This document shows, piece by piece, positions 1 to 10,061 of a stretch of 64,000 nt of DNA. Position numbers and translations under genes: made by a program. The notes below the pieces were generated by a model that saw only the letters and a list, made by a program, of their open reading frames with translations, was not told where the DNA came from and did not search any database. Every line of letters starts with the position of its first letter. Position 1 is the stretch's first letter. Where the stretch lies: NCBI RefSeq assembly GCF_905171775.1, contig NC_053489.1:397709483-397773482 (forward strand). The letters are read 5' to 3'. The DNA is from Rana temporaria (lineage: Eukaryota > Chordata > Amphibia > Anura > Ranidae).

Positions 1-902
1 CTGAACACATCCAAAAAGTTGTGGTATGACTCCGGAAATAGTTGGCGGTTTTCGGTCTCGGTTTCCAGGCACAGTAGAGGGGAAGGAGAGGCTGTAGGTT
101 CTTGGAGACAATGTTGATGGCAGTAGGGAGAACAGAAGTGGATCTTTCCAGACTCCCAGTTAATCTGCGGGTTATGAACCCTCAACCAGGGCATGCCCAA
201 AATGATGGGGAACATCGGGGATTCAATAATGTCCAGGCATAGTAGCTCCCAATGGTTATTAAGGATGAGGGCATAGAACGGGACTGTCTCTTGAGTCACA
301 GGGCCGGATCTAATGGCGGATCCATCGGCTAGATGGACGGCGAGTTCCTGGTGCCTGGGTCGAAGAGGAACTCCATGTCTGATGGCAAAAGATGCGTCCA
401 TAAAACCGCTGCAGGCACCCGAATCAATAATGGCGGGGGCCCGGACGTTCCTTCCTGGAAGCTGCAGAAAAATGGAAATAGCCAAGTGAGTATTATTGTT
501 ACACAGGGTGGAAGAGAGAACAGATGGGAGAGTTGAAGACTTACGGAACTTGGCGGGGCAAGTCCTTACGTAATGCCCGGATTCCCCGCAGTACAGGCAA
601 AGCTTGTTAGAACGGCGCCGTTGGCGCTCTTCTGGGGTCAGTGATGGCCGAAACACGCCCAATTGCATGGGCTCTGAGGTGTCGGCGGAGGCTGGTACAG
701 GATTTGGAGGAGGTGGATAAGGAGAATTTGATACTCGTGGCATCATCCACACTTGTCGTGCGGGGCCGGATGTGCGCTCCGCCCGTCATTCTCTTAAACA
801 TCTGTCAATTTGAACTGATAGAAGAATTAAGGCTTCTAGTGTTGCAGGGATGCCCACTCAGGCCAGTTCATCCTTTAGTGATTCTGACAGACCCATACGG
901 AA
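1..902 (-). pseudogene. Ty3/Gypsy Gag zinc knuckle and start of Pol (aspartic protease), runs off window
   Basis: Read on the minus strand this continues the gag at 903-1478 in the same frame. A CCHC zinc knuckle, CLYCGESGHYVRTC, is encoded at 558-599; such knuckles bind retroelement RNA. Further on, an aspartic protease active-site motif (IIDSGAC, near 414-431) is followed by LADGSAI and ILGMPWL, the usual order in Gypsy proteases, and the frame stays open to base 1. The rest of Pol would lie outside the window. In-frame stops at 858-860 (TGA) and 786-788 (TGA) break the region between capsid and knuckle, so it cannot be translated as one product. Each stop is one C-to-T change from an Arg codon, as expected for methylated-CpG decay. 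Family assignment is by motif and order; the exact clade is not determined. Confidence 0.8.
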
Positions 903-1478
903 CTAGTGGCGCAGAGCGGAATCATTCCAGTTAGTATCGGAACTCCATTGTCTGAACTCGGCCACATAGTCCTCTACCGCCCTGCGCCCCTGTTGTAGTG
1001 CGCACAAGGCCGCTTCTGCGGAGGCCGCTAATTGGGTATCCTCATAGATAAGGTCCATGGCCTGGAAGAATGTATCCAGCCGATTAAGGCTTTCTTCCTT
1101 CCGTTCCAGAAGACGGTGTGCCCAGGTTTGGGGCTCGCCGGTTAGTAGGGCAATGACGAAGCCCACTTTCGTGGATTCCAGTGAAAAAGTCCTGGGTTGC
1201 AGGGCAAAGAACAGTTGGCAGGCATTGTGAAAGGCCCTGTATTTGCTGCGGTCCCCAAAAAATCTCTCTGGAGTGGGGACCCTGGGTTCTGGTGGCAGCA
1301 TCACTACTGATGGAGAAGCAGAGTATCCGGATGCTGCGGGGGCTGCCGCAGCCAGGGTCTGGACACGTCCTTCCAGACGGGTGTATCCCTCCTGCAGGTT
1401 CCTCACGGCAGTGGTGAGGCCATCCAGATGGCGGCATAAGTCCTCCATGGAAGACGCTCCCTGCGTGGGCTCAGACAT
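903..1478 (-). pseudogene. Ty3/Gypsy-like Gag, N-terminal and capsid part
   Basis: A 191-codon open stretch starts at ATG 1478. It has a short coiled-coil-like N-terminus (MEDLCRHLDGLTTAVRNLQ), a low-complexity Ala/Pro linker, then a capsid-type domain with PTPERFFGDRSKYRAF, LLTGEPQTWA and AVEDYVAEFRQW. These match the Gypsy/Sushi-like retrotransposon Gag family, whose domesticated relatives include mammalian RTL/PEG10 genes. Capsid assembles the virus-like particle in which reverse transcription occurs. The frame ends at TAG 903-905 (one C-to-T change from CAG) but homologous coding continues in frame beyond it to the zinc knuckle and protease. It therefore looks like a decayed retrotransposon, not a domesticated gene, which would have kept its frame. 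Confidence 0.82.
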
Positions 1479-2150
1479 GGCTGACCAGTACTGTCACGTA
1501 CCTGGTTATGGAGCTCAACGTGCAGGGAGCGGCCTCTCGTAAGCCTCCGACTCAGGACCTCCTGGTAGAATAGACAGAGGGTCAAGAGTCCGGAGGGGCA
1601 CAAGTGCCTGATGGTAAATCTGGGTAGCGGTCCGGAAGCGGTAGAAGGCAGGTGTATGCTGGTCCAGGAGAAGCACCAAGCAGCAGGCAGAGGCGGTGGT
1701 ATGGCACTTGCAGGTACAGGAATCAGGCAGGTGAGTAAGCTGGACGGAACACCGGTAAGTGGTTCAGGAATCAGGGTAAGTCCAGAGAGTAGTCGAAAGT
1801 CCGAGCCGGGTCGGTAACACAGGCGGGCAGTGACAGAGCCAGGGGTTAAGCAGGAGCCGTAATTAGGTGAAGCCGGGGTCGTAGGCAGGTTGCAGGCAAG
1901 GAAGGTCACCGGAAGCCGGGTCAGGTAAACAGGAGATCAGCATGTAACAGGTGCAGATTCTTAGGTAAACGCTGTAGACTGGTCAGCAAGATGGAGAGGC
2001 ACCAGGCAGTTTAAATAGTTTCTTGGCGCCAAACACCGTCACCGCACGCGCGCTCCCGCTGCGCGTGCCGCACGTGCTCCCGTGCACCAGGCACATTGAT
2101 GCGCGCATGCACATGTAAACGCGTGCCAACACGCATGCGTCGGGGCAAAA
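1479..2150 (-). repeat. Probable 5' LTR/leader of the Gypsy element
   Basis: This sequence directly precedes the Gypsy gag start. On the minus strand it has a TATA-like CTATTTAAA at 2010-2018, then about 500 bases of C/T-rich sequence without ORF support, leading to the gag ATG. A GC-rich, CpG-rich block lies upstream of the TATA-like site (2040-2110). Only one LTR is in the window, so the LTR edges and primer-binding site cannot be fixed by comparison. Confidence 0.45.
2010..2018 (-). promoter_or_regulatory. TATA-like box of Gypsy LTR
   Basis: CTATTTAAA on the minus strand, about 530 bases upstream of the gag ATG, is placed where a U3 promoter would be expected. Position and motif only. Confidence 0.3.
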
Positions 2151-2164
2151 CGGAACGTCTTTCG

Positions 2165-2330
2165 TGACACGGTCTGAGAGAACGTTTTCATCGGTCCAAA
2201 CCGATCGTGTGTAGGCCCCATAGGTTATTTAACCTTAGGTTAAAAAAAAGCCAACTTGCTTTAAAATTAACCTATGGATTCCTAACCGATGGGAAAAAAA
2301 CGATCGTTAGTAGGCCTGTGGGCTGCATGA
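2165..2330. mobile_element. Harbinger-like MITE fragment
   Basis: The segment holds ACGTTTTCATCGG, CCGATCGTGTGTAGG and, later, CGATGGG/CGATCGTTAGTAGGCC. These are the same blocks seen in the complete MITE at 10062-10476. Both true termini appear to be missing, so it is a remnant or a divergent relative. Confidence 0.5.
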
Positions 2331-3124
2331 AAAAAAGAGATTGATCGGTGGGTATGCCCACCATTAGAATACCTCCCTTTATCCAGCCACTTCTAATGAT
2401 GGGCATACATGCACCATTGGGCATACATGCACCATTTTGTAATAAATATATGCCGAAGCATGGGGGCATCCGCCCCGCAAAAGTTAGGAGCAAATCGCTC
2501 CTCCACTCCTGCTGCCCCCATGCTTCTGTATATATGCTCTTTTTTTTAACTGTGGTGGTGAAATCACCTTCTACAGCACTGGAGTCATGGCTTTATGTAT
2601 CGTGGGAGCAAACGTTGTTGCTGTCAAGATAAATAAATCCGCACTGCAAGGTCTAGAGATGAGACTTTGAATTATATGCTCTGTTGGATCTTGTATCGTC
2701 TGTGGACTTTGGACTTTATTCTGTATTGGAAATCAAACAAATGCACTCTTTGACTTCACTACATTGGATCTTATGGTTCTGTGTTGGATACTTTTATATC
2801 ACTACATTGGTGCCGTTTAAGTGACCAGAAGCGCATTTTCAGGACTTAATAACAGAAGTCGGTGGTGACAGCAATCCTGTGAGTTGGGCAGAAGTCTGAT
2901 GGAGACCCAATACCTGTGCTGTGACTCTAATGCCTGGTTGTGACATAAGAGAGTCTGATATACAAGACTAAACAAGTTTGGAACCCCAGAATTATTCTCT
3001 GGAGACTGCAAACTGAAGAAAGAAAAGACTGTCGTGTACCAGAAGTCCGAAACTGGCAAGGTGGAGCCTCAAATGCGGTGAGTAAAATATTTCCTTTTTT
3101 TTAATTATTAATAATATAGTCAAA
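2331..3124 (+). repeat. Retrovirus-like LTR/leader preceding a gag-like ORF
   Basis: The stretch has no supported gene. It contains a tandem direct repeat of GGGCATACATGCACCATT near 2400-2436, an inverted pair GCATGGGGGCA/TGCCCCCATGC (about 2459-2525), polyadenylation-like AATAAA around 2630, and a TTGGTGCCG block near 2807-2815. That block resembles the region where a retroviral 5' LTR ends and the tRNA primer site begins. A consensus-like splice donor, GTGAGT, is at 3078-3083. These suggest the 5' LTR and leader of an endogenous retrovirus-like element, but the LTR start is unclear and the partner LTR is not seen. Confidence 0.4.
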
Positions 3125-3744
3125 ATGCTTGCTCAGTGTGAAGCTAGTGTCAGTTCTGATAAAGTTAACAGATGGGTATTAAAATGTATTAAGCGTCATG
3201 GCGGTCCTTATGAAATTCCAGAAAAATGTAAGCAGACGTGGACTATGATGAAGGAATTTTTAGAGAAAAGTGTTTTTGATAGCAAAATTTCAGAAAGTAA
3301 AAGAAAAGGTTGTATTGTGCAGGGCTTGTTATCTTGCTGTTTAACAATGGAAAGTTCTTTGAATGATAAGGTTGAGGAAATTGTGCAGTTACAGAGTGCA
3401 GTTGAAAATAGCCACAAGGTTTGTCAGAGGTTACAAAACCAATCAGAAACTGAGACAGTAAATTTAAAATTGCATGCAGTTACTATTGGGGGAGCTTTGC
3501 TTGAGAAATCTAAACGTTGTGATGAATTATCAGAGGAAAATGAGAGATTAAAATTAATAATTATGGAATTAGAGAAGAGATCTTAGGAATGCAGATATGC
3601 ATCAAATCTTGGATTAAGCAATCTGCAGCAAAATACAAACACAAACTTTCTATCAAATGAAACAGAACCTCATATTAAATCTGATGATTCATTGCCAACC
3701 GCACCCACTGTGACCACCACGGTTTACAACAATAATAATAATAT
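3125..3744 (+). pseudogene. Endogenous retrovirus-like Gag, N-terminal part (probable)
   Basis: A 153-codon ORF starts at 3125 and ends at TAG 3584-3586, but the same frame stays open after the stop up to the MITE at about 3745. The predicted product is small, Lys/Glu-rich, has a predicted coiled coil near its end (ELSEENERLKLIIMELEK), and is followed by a Thr/Asn-rich stretch, which suits a matrix-like domain plus linker. I do not recognise a specific family from sequence alone. The call rests on the upstream LTR-like leader and on the Gag-like segment downstream of the MITE. It is broken by the amber codon and by the insertion. Confidence 0.45.
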
Positions 3745-3993
3745 GCTGACCGTTTTCCAGCGGACAAAAATTTCTTAGCATGCTAAGAAACATGTCCTCT
3801 GGAAGCCTGTCCGTCGGACATGTTCGGTCGTCTGTACAGCCTCACACGGCCACGTCACCGCGTATCATGTACGCGCGGATTTCTGTCTGATGGTGTGTAC
3901 AACCATCAGACAGAAATCTCCGGGCGCACATGTCCGCTGAAAACGGTCCGGCGGACTTTTTTCAGCGGACAGTCCGTCCGTGTGTACGAGGCC
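3745..3993. mobile_element. TTA-type (Harbinger-like) MITE inserted in the gag-like ORF
   Basis: The right end reads CGTGTGTACGAGGCC followed by TTA (3994-3996), as in other TTA-flanked MITEs here. The interior has GCGGAC repeats and a strong hairpin (TTCTGTCTGATGG / CCATCAGACAGAA, about 3880-3918). The left terminus is truncated or diverged, so its edge is approximate. Confidence 0.6.
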
Positions 3994-4622
3994 TTAAAGA
4001 AATAGGAATGGTTCCCTGCCATGATTTAAACAGATTTTTAAAATGGTTTTGTGACTTGCAGAATGTCAGAGATATGTACAATATCAACCCATCTGACTTA
4101 GAAAGAGTTTTGCAACATTCTATAGGAAAATGTCTTTGGATGAGAATTAAACAGATCTGTATTCAGCCTCTGAGGACAAGGGACATATTACTGGAATTAT
4201 TATGTGTTTTGTATGGAGTACGTTCTGATGTTGCGATTCATGGGAAGATACAACAAATGCAAAGTGAATCTCCCTATGAATTGTCGCACAGGATAGCAAC
4301 TATTATGGAATTGTTGGTTGGTAATAATCTTGCATTTGAACGTGGAGGCTCGATACATATCAGTATGTTGCTAGATGCTTTGCATGAAGATATCAAACAA
4401 AATATTTTATTAGTTACCCCGAATCCTCATGATTTAAAAGATGTATTGTTGAGGGCAGATCATTTATGGAGAAAGTCAAATGAGCAAGCTGTCAGAATTG
4501 ATTTAGTCACATTGTTTAGGACAAACACTGAACAGAAAGATCAGAAGATAATATCTAATGATCACAACAAGAGACGGAACTTATTTTTTTTATCACTTCT
4601 ATTGTTCTCTCAGGGAATGTAA
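3994..4622 (+). pseudogene. Retroviral Gag-like segment (capsid-type), continuation
   Basis: The frame reads out of the MITE and stays open to a stop at 4620-4622. The visible protein has capsid-like features: a helical block with ILLELLCVLYGVRSD, then SPYELSHRIATIMELL, and a late DLKDVLLRADHLWRKS. This resembles a retroelement capsid C-terminal region, which drives particle assembly. An ATG at 3930 lies inside the MITE, so the longest ORF is chimeric and not the ancestral start. The last codons (near 4585-4620) enter unrelated repeat sequence. No zinc knuckle, protease or Pol follows; the element is cut off where the piggyBac copy begins. Assignment to an endogenous retrovirus rather than another LTR class is an inference. 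Confidence 0.45.
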
Positions 4623-5271
4623 ATATCCCCTACAATAGCAATAGGTAGTGACAGGTACTCTTTTTTGAAAATCAGCGAATAAAAATCAAGTGATGTAAAA
4701 TCTACTGTTCTTTGAATTCCGTCTACTGTTCTTCTGAATTCCGGGTTAGGCCAGTGAATGGGGGAAGTACAGGTGCTGCAGAAGTGGTGGGCTCCCAATT
4801 AGGATTGGCAAATTCTGCAGGAAGGACACTATGGTCACAACAGGCTTGTCTTTGTCTTCTTGGTGGCAGTGGGACACTTCTTGTGCTTGCAACCTCGCCA
4901 GCTTGAGCTGCACTTATGGGACTTGCCATGTCACCAAGTGTTACTGCAGCGCTAGATGTACGACTAGGATGTACTAGGCCGCTGGTGCTTGCCAGTTCAC
5001 CAGAAAGATGAGCGGCACTAGTACTTCTCTGATTCATATGAGAGCCCTGCGGTTCTTGCACCTCAACAACAGCAGAAGAAGAATGGGGTCGGGTACGCCT
5101 GACCTTGGCAGGGACCACAACTCTGTTGTCAGAGCTATCTGTCATGGAGCCGCTGTCATCTACAGGATCGTATTCTGAGCCTGAATATGACATATGAGTG
5201 ACTTCCTCTTCACTATCTGTCATGCTCAGAAATGTGTAGGCCTCTTCACTACTGTACCTTTGATTTGCCAT
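4623..5271 (-). pseudogene. piggyBac-like transposase, N-terminal fragment (copy 1)
   Basis: The likely start is the ATG at 5271 (MANQRYSSEEAYTFLS), not the upstream in-frame ATG at 5325. The N-terminus is acidic and Ser-rich with SGSEYDPVDDSGSMTDSS, then a long low-complexity Ala/Ser region and a final NPNWEPTTSAAPVLPPFTG. That layout is typical of the region before the DDE catalytic core in frog piggyBac-like transposases. A stop at 4723-4725 and further stops end the frame near the join with the gag-like element. The catalytic domain and C-terminal Cys-rich finger are absent. The matching 5' terminal region lies at 8560-9763, beyond an inserted MITE. The same N-terminal layout recurs at 42646-42864. 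Confidence 0.75.
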
Positions 5272-5639
5272 TTTTATCTCTAAATTTACTGGTACAGTAG
5301 TAAGATTCACAGGAAAAAAAAGCACCTAGGTTGTCAGCAACTGTATCAAACATTACCAAAAAAAAAACTGTTAGGCCCCATGCACACGAGAAGCAAATGC
5401 AAACTCATCTAAACACAAGTTTTCAAACGCAAAAACCGGCGTTTAAAACGCCCGTTTTTGCCGCGAATTTCACGGCGTTTTACCGCGATTTACCGCGTTT
5501 TACCGCGTTTGCGTTTATAAGCATTTGGTTAAGAAACATCATAAGACCCTCCCTAAGCTCAAAAAACAATATTATTTAACCATTTCAGCTATTTTGTGAG
5601 ACCAGAGCAGCTGAGAGAGCAGCAGTGTACGTGTATTTA

Positions 5640-8136
5640 GCGTGTCACCTGCCACGTCACCTGGCCACATCACCTGCCACAAGTTGTGGATTGTCCACTG
5701 GCCACGTCACCTGCCACATCAACTGGCCACGTCACCTGCCACATCAACTGGCCACGTCACCTGCCAAGTTGTGAATTGTCCACTTGCCACATCACCTGGC
5801 CACGCCACCTGCCACAAGTTGTGGATTGTCCACTGGCCACGTCACCTGGCTATGTCACCTGCCACGTCACCTGGCCACGTCACCTGGCCACGTCACCTGC
5901 CACAAGTTGTGGATTGTCCACTGGCCACGCCACCTGCCACGTCACCTGCCATGTCACCTGGCCACGTCACCTGCCACAAGTTGTGGATTGTCCACTTGCC
6001 ATGTCACCTGGCCACGTCACCTGGCCACATCACCTGCCACGTCACCTGGCCATGTCACCTGCCACAAGTTGTGGATTGTCCACTGGCCACGTCACCTGCC
6101 ACATCAACTGGCCACGTCACCTGCCAAGTTGTGAATTGTCCACTTGCCACGTCACCTGGCCACACCACCTGCCACAAGCTGTGGATTGTCCACTGGCCAT
6201 GTCACCTGGCTATGTCACCTGCCACGTCACCTGGCCACGTCACCTGGCCACGTCACCTGCCACAAGTTGTGGATTTTCCACTGGCCACGCCACCTGCCAC
6301 GTCAACTGGCCACGTCACCTGCCACAAGTTGTGGATTGTCCACTGGCCACGTCACCTGGCCACGTCACCTGCCACATCACCTGGCCACGTCACCTGCCTC
6401 AAGTTGTGTATTGTCCACTTGCCACGTCATCTGCCATGTCACCTGGTCACCCCACCTGCCACAAGTTGTGGATTGTCCACTGGCCACGTCACCTGGCCAC
6501 CTCACCTGCCGCAAGTTGTGGATTGTCCACTTGCCATGTCACCTGGCCATGTCACCTGCCACATCACCTGGCCACGTCACCTGCCACAAGTTGTGGATTG
6601 TCCACTGGCCACGTCACCTGCCACGTCAACTGGCCACGTCACCTGCCACAAGTTGTGGATTGTCCACTGGCCACGTCACCTGGCCACGTCACCTGCCATG
6701 TCACCTGGCCACGTCACCTGCCACGTCACCTGGCCACGTCAACTGCCACAAGTTGTGGATTGTCCACTGGCCACGTCACCTGGCCACGTCACCTGCCATG
6801 TCACCTGGCCACATCACCTGCCACGTCACCTGGCCACGTCACCTGCCACAAGTTGTGGATTGTCCACTGGCCACGCCACCTGCCACGTCAACTGGCCACG
6901 TCACCTGCCACAAGTTGTGGATTGTCCACTTGCCACGTCACCTGCCACATCAACTGGCCACGTCACCTGCCAAGTTTTGAATTGTCCACTTGCCACGTTA
7001 CCTGGCCACGCCACTTGCCACAAGTTGTGGATTGTCCACTGGCCACGCCACCTGCCACGTCACCTGCCATGTCACCTGGCCACGTCACCTGCCACAAGTT
7101 GTGGATTGTCCACTTGCCATGTCACCTGGCCACGTCACCTGCCACGTCACCTGGCCACATCACCTGCCACATCACCTGGCCACATCACCTGCCACAAGTT
7201 GTGGATTGTCCACTGGCCACATCAACTGGCCACGTCACCTGCCAAGTTGTGAATTGTCCACTTGCCACGTCACCTGGCCACGCCACCTGCCACAAGTTGT
7301 GGATTGTCCACTGGCCACGGCACCTGGCCACGTCACCTGCCACATCACCTGGCCACGTCACCTACAACAAGTTGTGGATTGTCCACTTGCCACGTCACCT
7401 GCCTCAAGTTGTGTATTGTCCACTTGCCACGTCATCTGCCATGTCACCTGGCCACCCCACCTGCCACAAGTTGTGGATTGTCCACTGGCCACGTCACCTG
7501 GCCACGTCACCTGCTGCAAGTTGTGGATTGTCCACTTGCCATGTCATCTGGCCACGTCACCTGCCACATCACCTGGCCACGTCACCTGCCACAAGTTGTG
7601 GATTGTCCACTGGCCACGTCACCTGCCACGTCAACTGGCCACGTCACCTGCCACAAGTTGTGGATTGTCCACTGGCCACGTCACCAAGCCACGTCACCTG
7701 CCATGTCACCTGGCCATGTTACCTGCCACAAGTTGTGGATTGTCCACTTGCCATGTCACCTGGCTATGTCACCTGCCACGTCACCTGGCCACCCCACCTG
7801 CCACAAGTTGTGGATTGTCCACTTGCCATGTCACCTGGCTACGTCACCTGCCACATCACCTGGCCACATCACCTGCCACGTCACCTGGCCACGTCACCTA
7901 CCACAAGTTGTGGATTGTACACTTGCCACGTCACCTGGCCATGTTACCTGCCACAAGTTGTGGATTGTCCACTGGCCACGTGACCTGGCCACGTCACCTG
8001 ACACATCACCTGGCCACGTCACCTACAACAAGTTGTGGGTTGTCCACTTGCCACGTCACCTGGCCATGTCACCTGCCACAAGTTGTGGATTGTCCACTGG
8101 CCACGTCACCTGCCACAAGTTGTGGATTGTCCACAA
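5640..8136. repeat. About 2.5-kb minisatellite of CCACGTCACCTG-type units
   Basis: The array is built from 12-13-base modules (CTGCCACGTCAC, CTGGCCACGTCAC) punctuated by a roughly 24-base spacer with CACAAGTTGTGGATTGTCC, forming mixed higher-order units. The consensus lacks stop codons on the plus strand, so open frames of 536, 765, 411, 313, 278 and 116 codons arise in all three frames; these are repeat artefacts. On the minus strand each module reads as GTGACGTGG plus CAGGTG, so E-box and ACGT-core motifs recur at very high density. Confidence 0.9.
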
Positions 8137-8276
8137 TGCAATGCAAGCAATTACAATTTTTAGGTTTTTTTTATGGTTTTTCATCATTTGCCATCATTTT
8201 TGAGATTTCTAATGTAAAAAAATAGGTCACCTTTAAAAACGCCTATAAACGAAATCGCGGCAAAACGCCGGTACCG

Positions 8277-8352
8277 CGTTTTGCCGCGATTTGCCGCGAT
8301 TTGCCGCGATTTGCCGCGATTTGCCGCGATTTGCCGCGATTTGCCGCGATTT
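8277..8352. repeat. 10-bp tandem array (TTTGCCGCGA)
   Basis: About seven near-perfect copies of GCCGCGATTT lie at the right sub-terminal side of the MITE. Degenerate TTACCGCG copies occur at the opposite end (about 5460-5510), so this is probably an ancestral sub-terminal repeat of the family. Confidence 0.85.
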
Positions 8353-8559
8353 GCGTCTAAAACGCAAAAGCTGAAAGCCTCTGAACCCAAAATTTTGGGT
8401 TTGGAAAAACGGCCCTAAACCCAACTGCTTTGAAATGCCAAAAAACGTGATTGTGTGCATGGACACATAGGATAACATTAAATGTGTTCAGGGGCAGTTG
8501 AAAAAAATGCCCAAATGCCTCTGAACTCGAGTTTAGCAGCGTCTCGTGTGCATGGGGCC

Positions 8560-9763
8560 TTAGCGATCACAGGGACCAGGCCTGACTCTGCAAACGCTGC
8601 AGTTATGTGTTTAGTGTTTTGTTAGTGACAGTGATCGATCAATACTGCACTTGGGTGGGCTGGGCTGGGCAGAGGGGAAAACCACAGGGGCTAGCAGGTA
8701 TCTGGTCTGATCCCGCTAACACTGCGTTTTTGGGAACCCTAAACTGCTGGGGACGCTAGTATAGACCTGATCAGATCAGATATTGATCCGTTCAGATACT
8801 ATACCACTAAGGGAGGTGTATGCTGTGTGCGTGCATGTTAGCGCTACTGGCACTAATCTGACGCTGCCATAACACTTATACAGTGATCACTGGTGAAAGG
8901 GTTAACTAGGGGGCAATCAGGGGGTTAGAACTTTTATTAGGTAATATATGGGGGTACCTGACGCTACAAAAACCTGACGGTGAACCTAAATAGCTAACTG
9001 GCTAACTAGCATTATCAGTGACACTTATACAGTGATCACTGGTGACTAGGGGGGCAATAAGGGTGTTAAAACCTTTATTAGGTAGTATATGGTGGTACCT
9101 GATGCTATAAAAACCTGACGGTGAACCTAAATAACTAACAGGCTAACTAGCGTCACCGGCGACACTAGTAGGGTGATCAGGAAAAAGATTGCTTCATGAC
9201 ACTGGCGATAGGGGGTGAAAGGGTTAACTGAGGGTGATCAAGGGGTTAAACCTTTATCAGGGGGGTTAGGGGGGTACCCTACACCTAAAGGGGCCTACCA
9301 CTAACTGCCCTAACACTTTTTACAGTCACAAATGACACCAAATGAAGTGATCAGTAAATAAATGAACACTGCAATTGGTGACACTGTGACTGAGGGTGCA
9401 GGGGGTGATCGGGGGGTGATTTGTGTGCCAAAGTGTACTGGTGTCAGTGATCTTTTGGTGCACATACTTGTGAGGTCTTCTCTCCTAGGGCGCCAGTTGA
9501 AAAGACCGACACGAGGAGAGTGACATCACTTCCTCTGCCTGTGTTTACACTTTCACAGGCAGAGAAAGCATGTCATTCGTCAGGAGCGATCGTGAGGGGG
9601 TGGCCATGAATCAGTGGCCTCCCCCTCAGGACGGATCACTCCTGCAATGATACTGACCTCCTTGGGCACCGCAGGAGGGGAGTAACATATACTGTATATA
9701 CGTTACTCTGCCTGCCCGTGCCATTCTGCTTACATATATCATCGTGAGGCGGTAGTCAAGTGG
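8560..9763 (-). mobile_element. 5' terminal non-coding region of piggyBac copy 1
   Basis: No gene is seen. The region ends GTAGTCAAGTGG followed by TTAA at 9764-9767, the piggyBac target site. On the minus strand the terminus starts CCACTTGACTACCGCC; the MITE at 57226-58864 has a near-identical terminal block. A tandem duplication of about 160 bases (GTGATCACTGG ... CTAACTAGC, 8880-9160) is visible. Together with 4623-5373 it makes the 5' half of one copy; the 3' half is missing. Confidence 0.65.
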
Positions 9764-9808
9764 TTAATAGTTATCTTTTTTTAGCATTTCAGTAAATTTG
9801 TGCATCCT

Positions 9809-9848
9809 ACCCCTGATGACTGGCCAGAAGCCAAGAAATGTGTCGGGT
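9809..9848 (+). ncRNA. Hammerhead-ribozyme-like motif (type I, minimal stem III)
   Basis: The elements occur in hammerhead order: stem I ACCC (9809-9812) / GGGT (9845-9848); core CTGATGA (9813-9819); stem II TGGC/GCCA with a 5-base loop (9821-9833); GAAA (9835-9838); a tiny stem III ATGTGT; and a GTC cleavage triplet (9842-9844). Minimal-stem-III type I hammerheads are known in the pseudo-LTRs of Penelope-like retroelements and in amphibian satellite DNA. The pair closing stem II next to the core is a C/A mismatch, so activity may be weak or lost. No Penelope coding sequence adjoins it, so it would be an orphan pseudo-LTR trace. Confidence 0.45.
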
Positions 9849-10061
9849 TTTAAACTAAGGATACCAAGCTAAGCTTGTTTTAATGATGAATTTCAACAAC
9901 AATATATATTTTTTTCTGTCTGTATTTGTACCATGTGATCTATGTGTTTTTGATTAGTAAATGTATTAATTTATGTATCTGTTCTATCTGTTATATAAAT
10001 CTCATATGATTATATTTGTATTATATTTTTTTATGCTTCATAAAATCATGGACTACCCTTA

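Larger units (their letters stand above)
5374..8559. mobile_element. 3.2-kb TTA-flanked MITE carrying a giant minisatellite
   Basis: The ends are inverted repeats GGCCCCATGCACACGAGA and its complement TCTCGTGTGCATGGGGCC, flanked by TTA at 5371-5373 and 8560-8562. A 3-bp TTA duplication with such ends suits PIF/Harbinger-type MITEs. The sub-terminal parts hold degenerate repeats of TTTACCGCG (left) and TTTGCCGCGA (right). The core is the array at 5640-8136. It sits in the 5' non-coding part of piggyBac copy 1, whose two sides join cleanly across the TTA. No transposase is encoded. Confidence 0.85.

Noticed and set aside
5640..8136. CRISPR-like array (regular repeats with spacers)
   Set aside because: Vertebrate context, spacer-like parts are themselves repeated, and there are no cas genes; it is a minisatellite inside a MITE.
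5642..8225. ORFs of 536, 765, 411, 313, 278 and 116 codons on the plus strand
   Set aside because: They overlap in all three frames and consist solely of minisatellite units without stops; no start context, domain or codon bias supports a protein.
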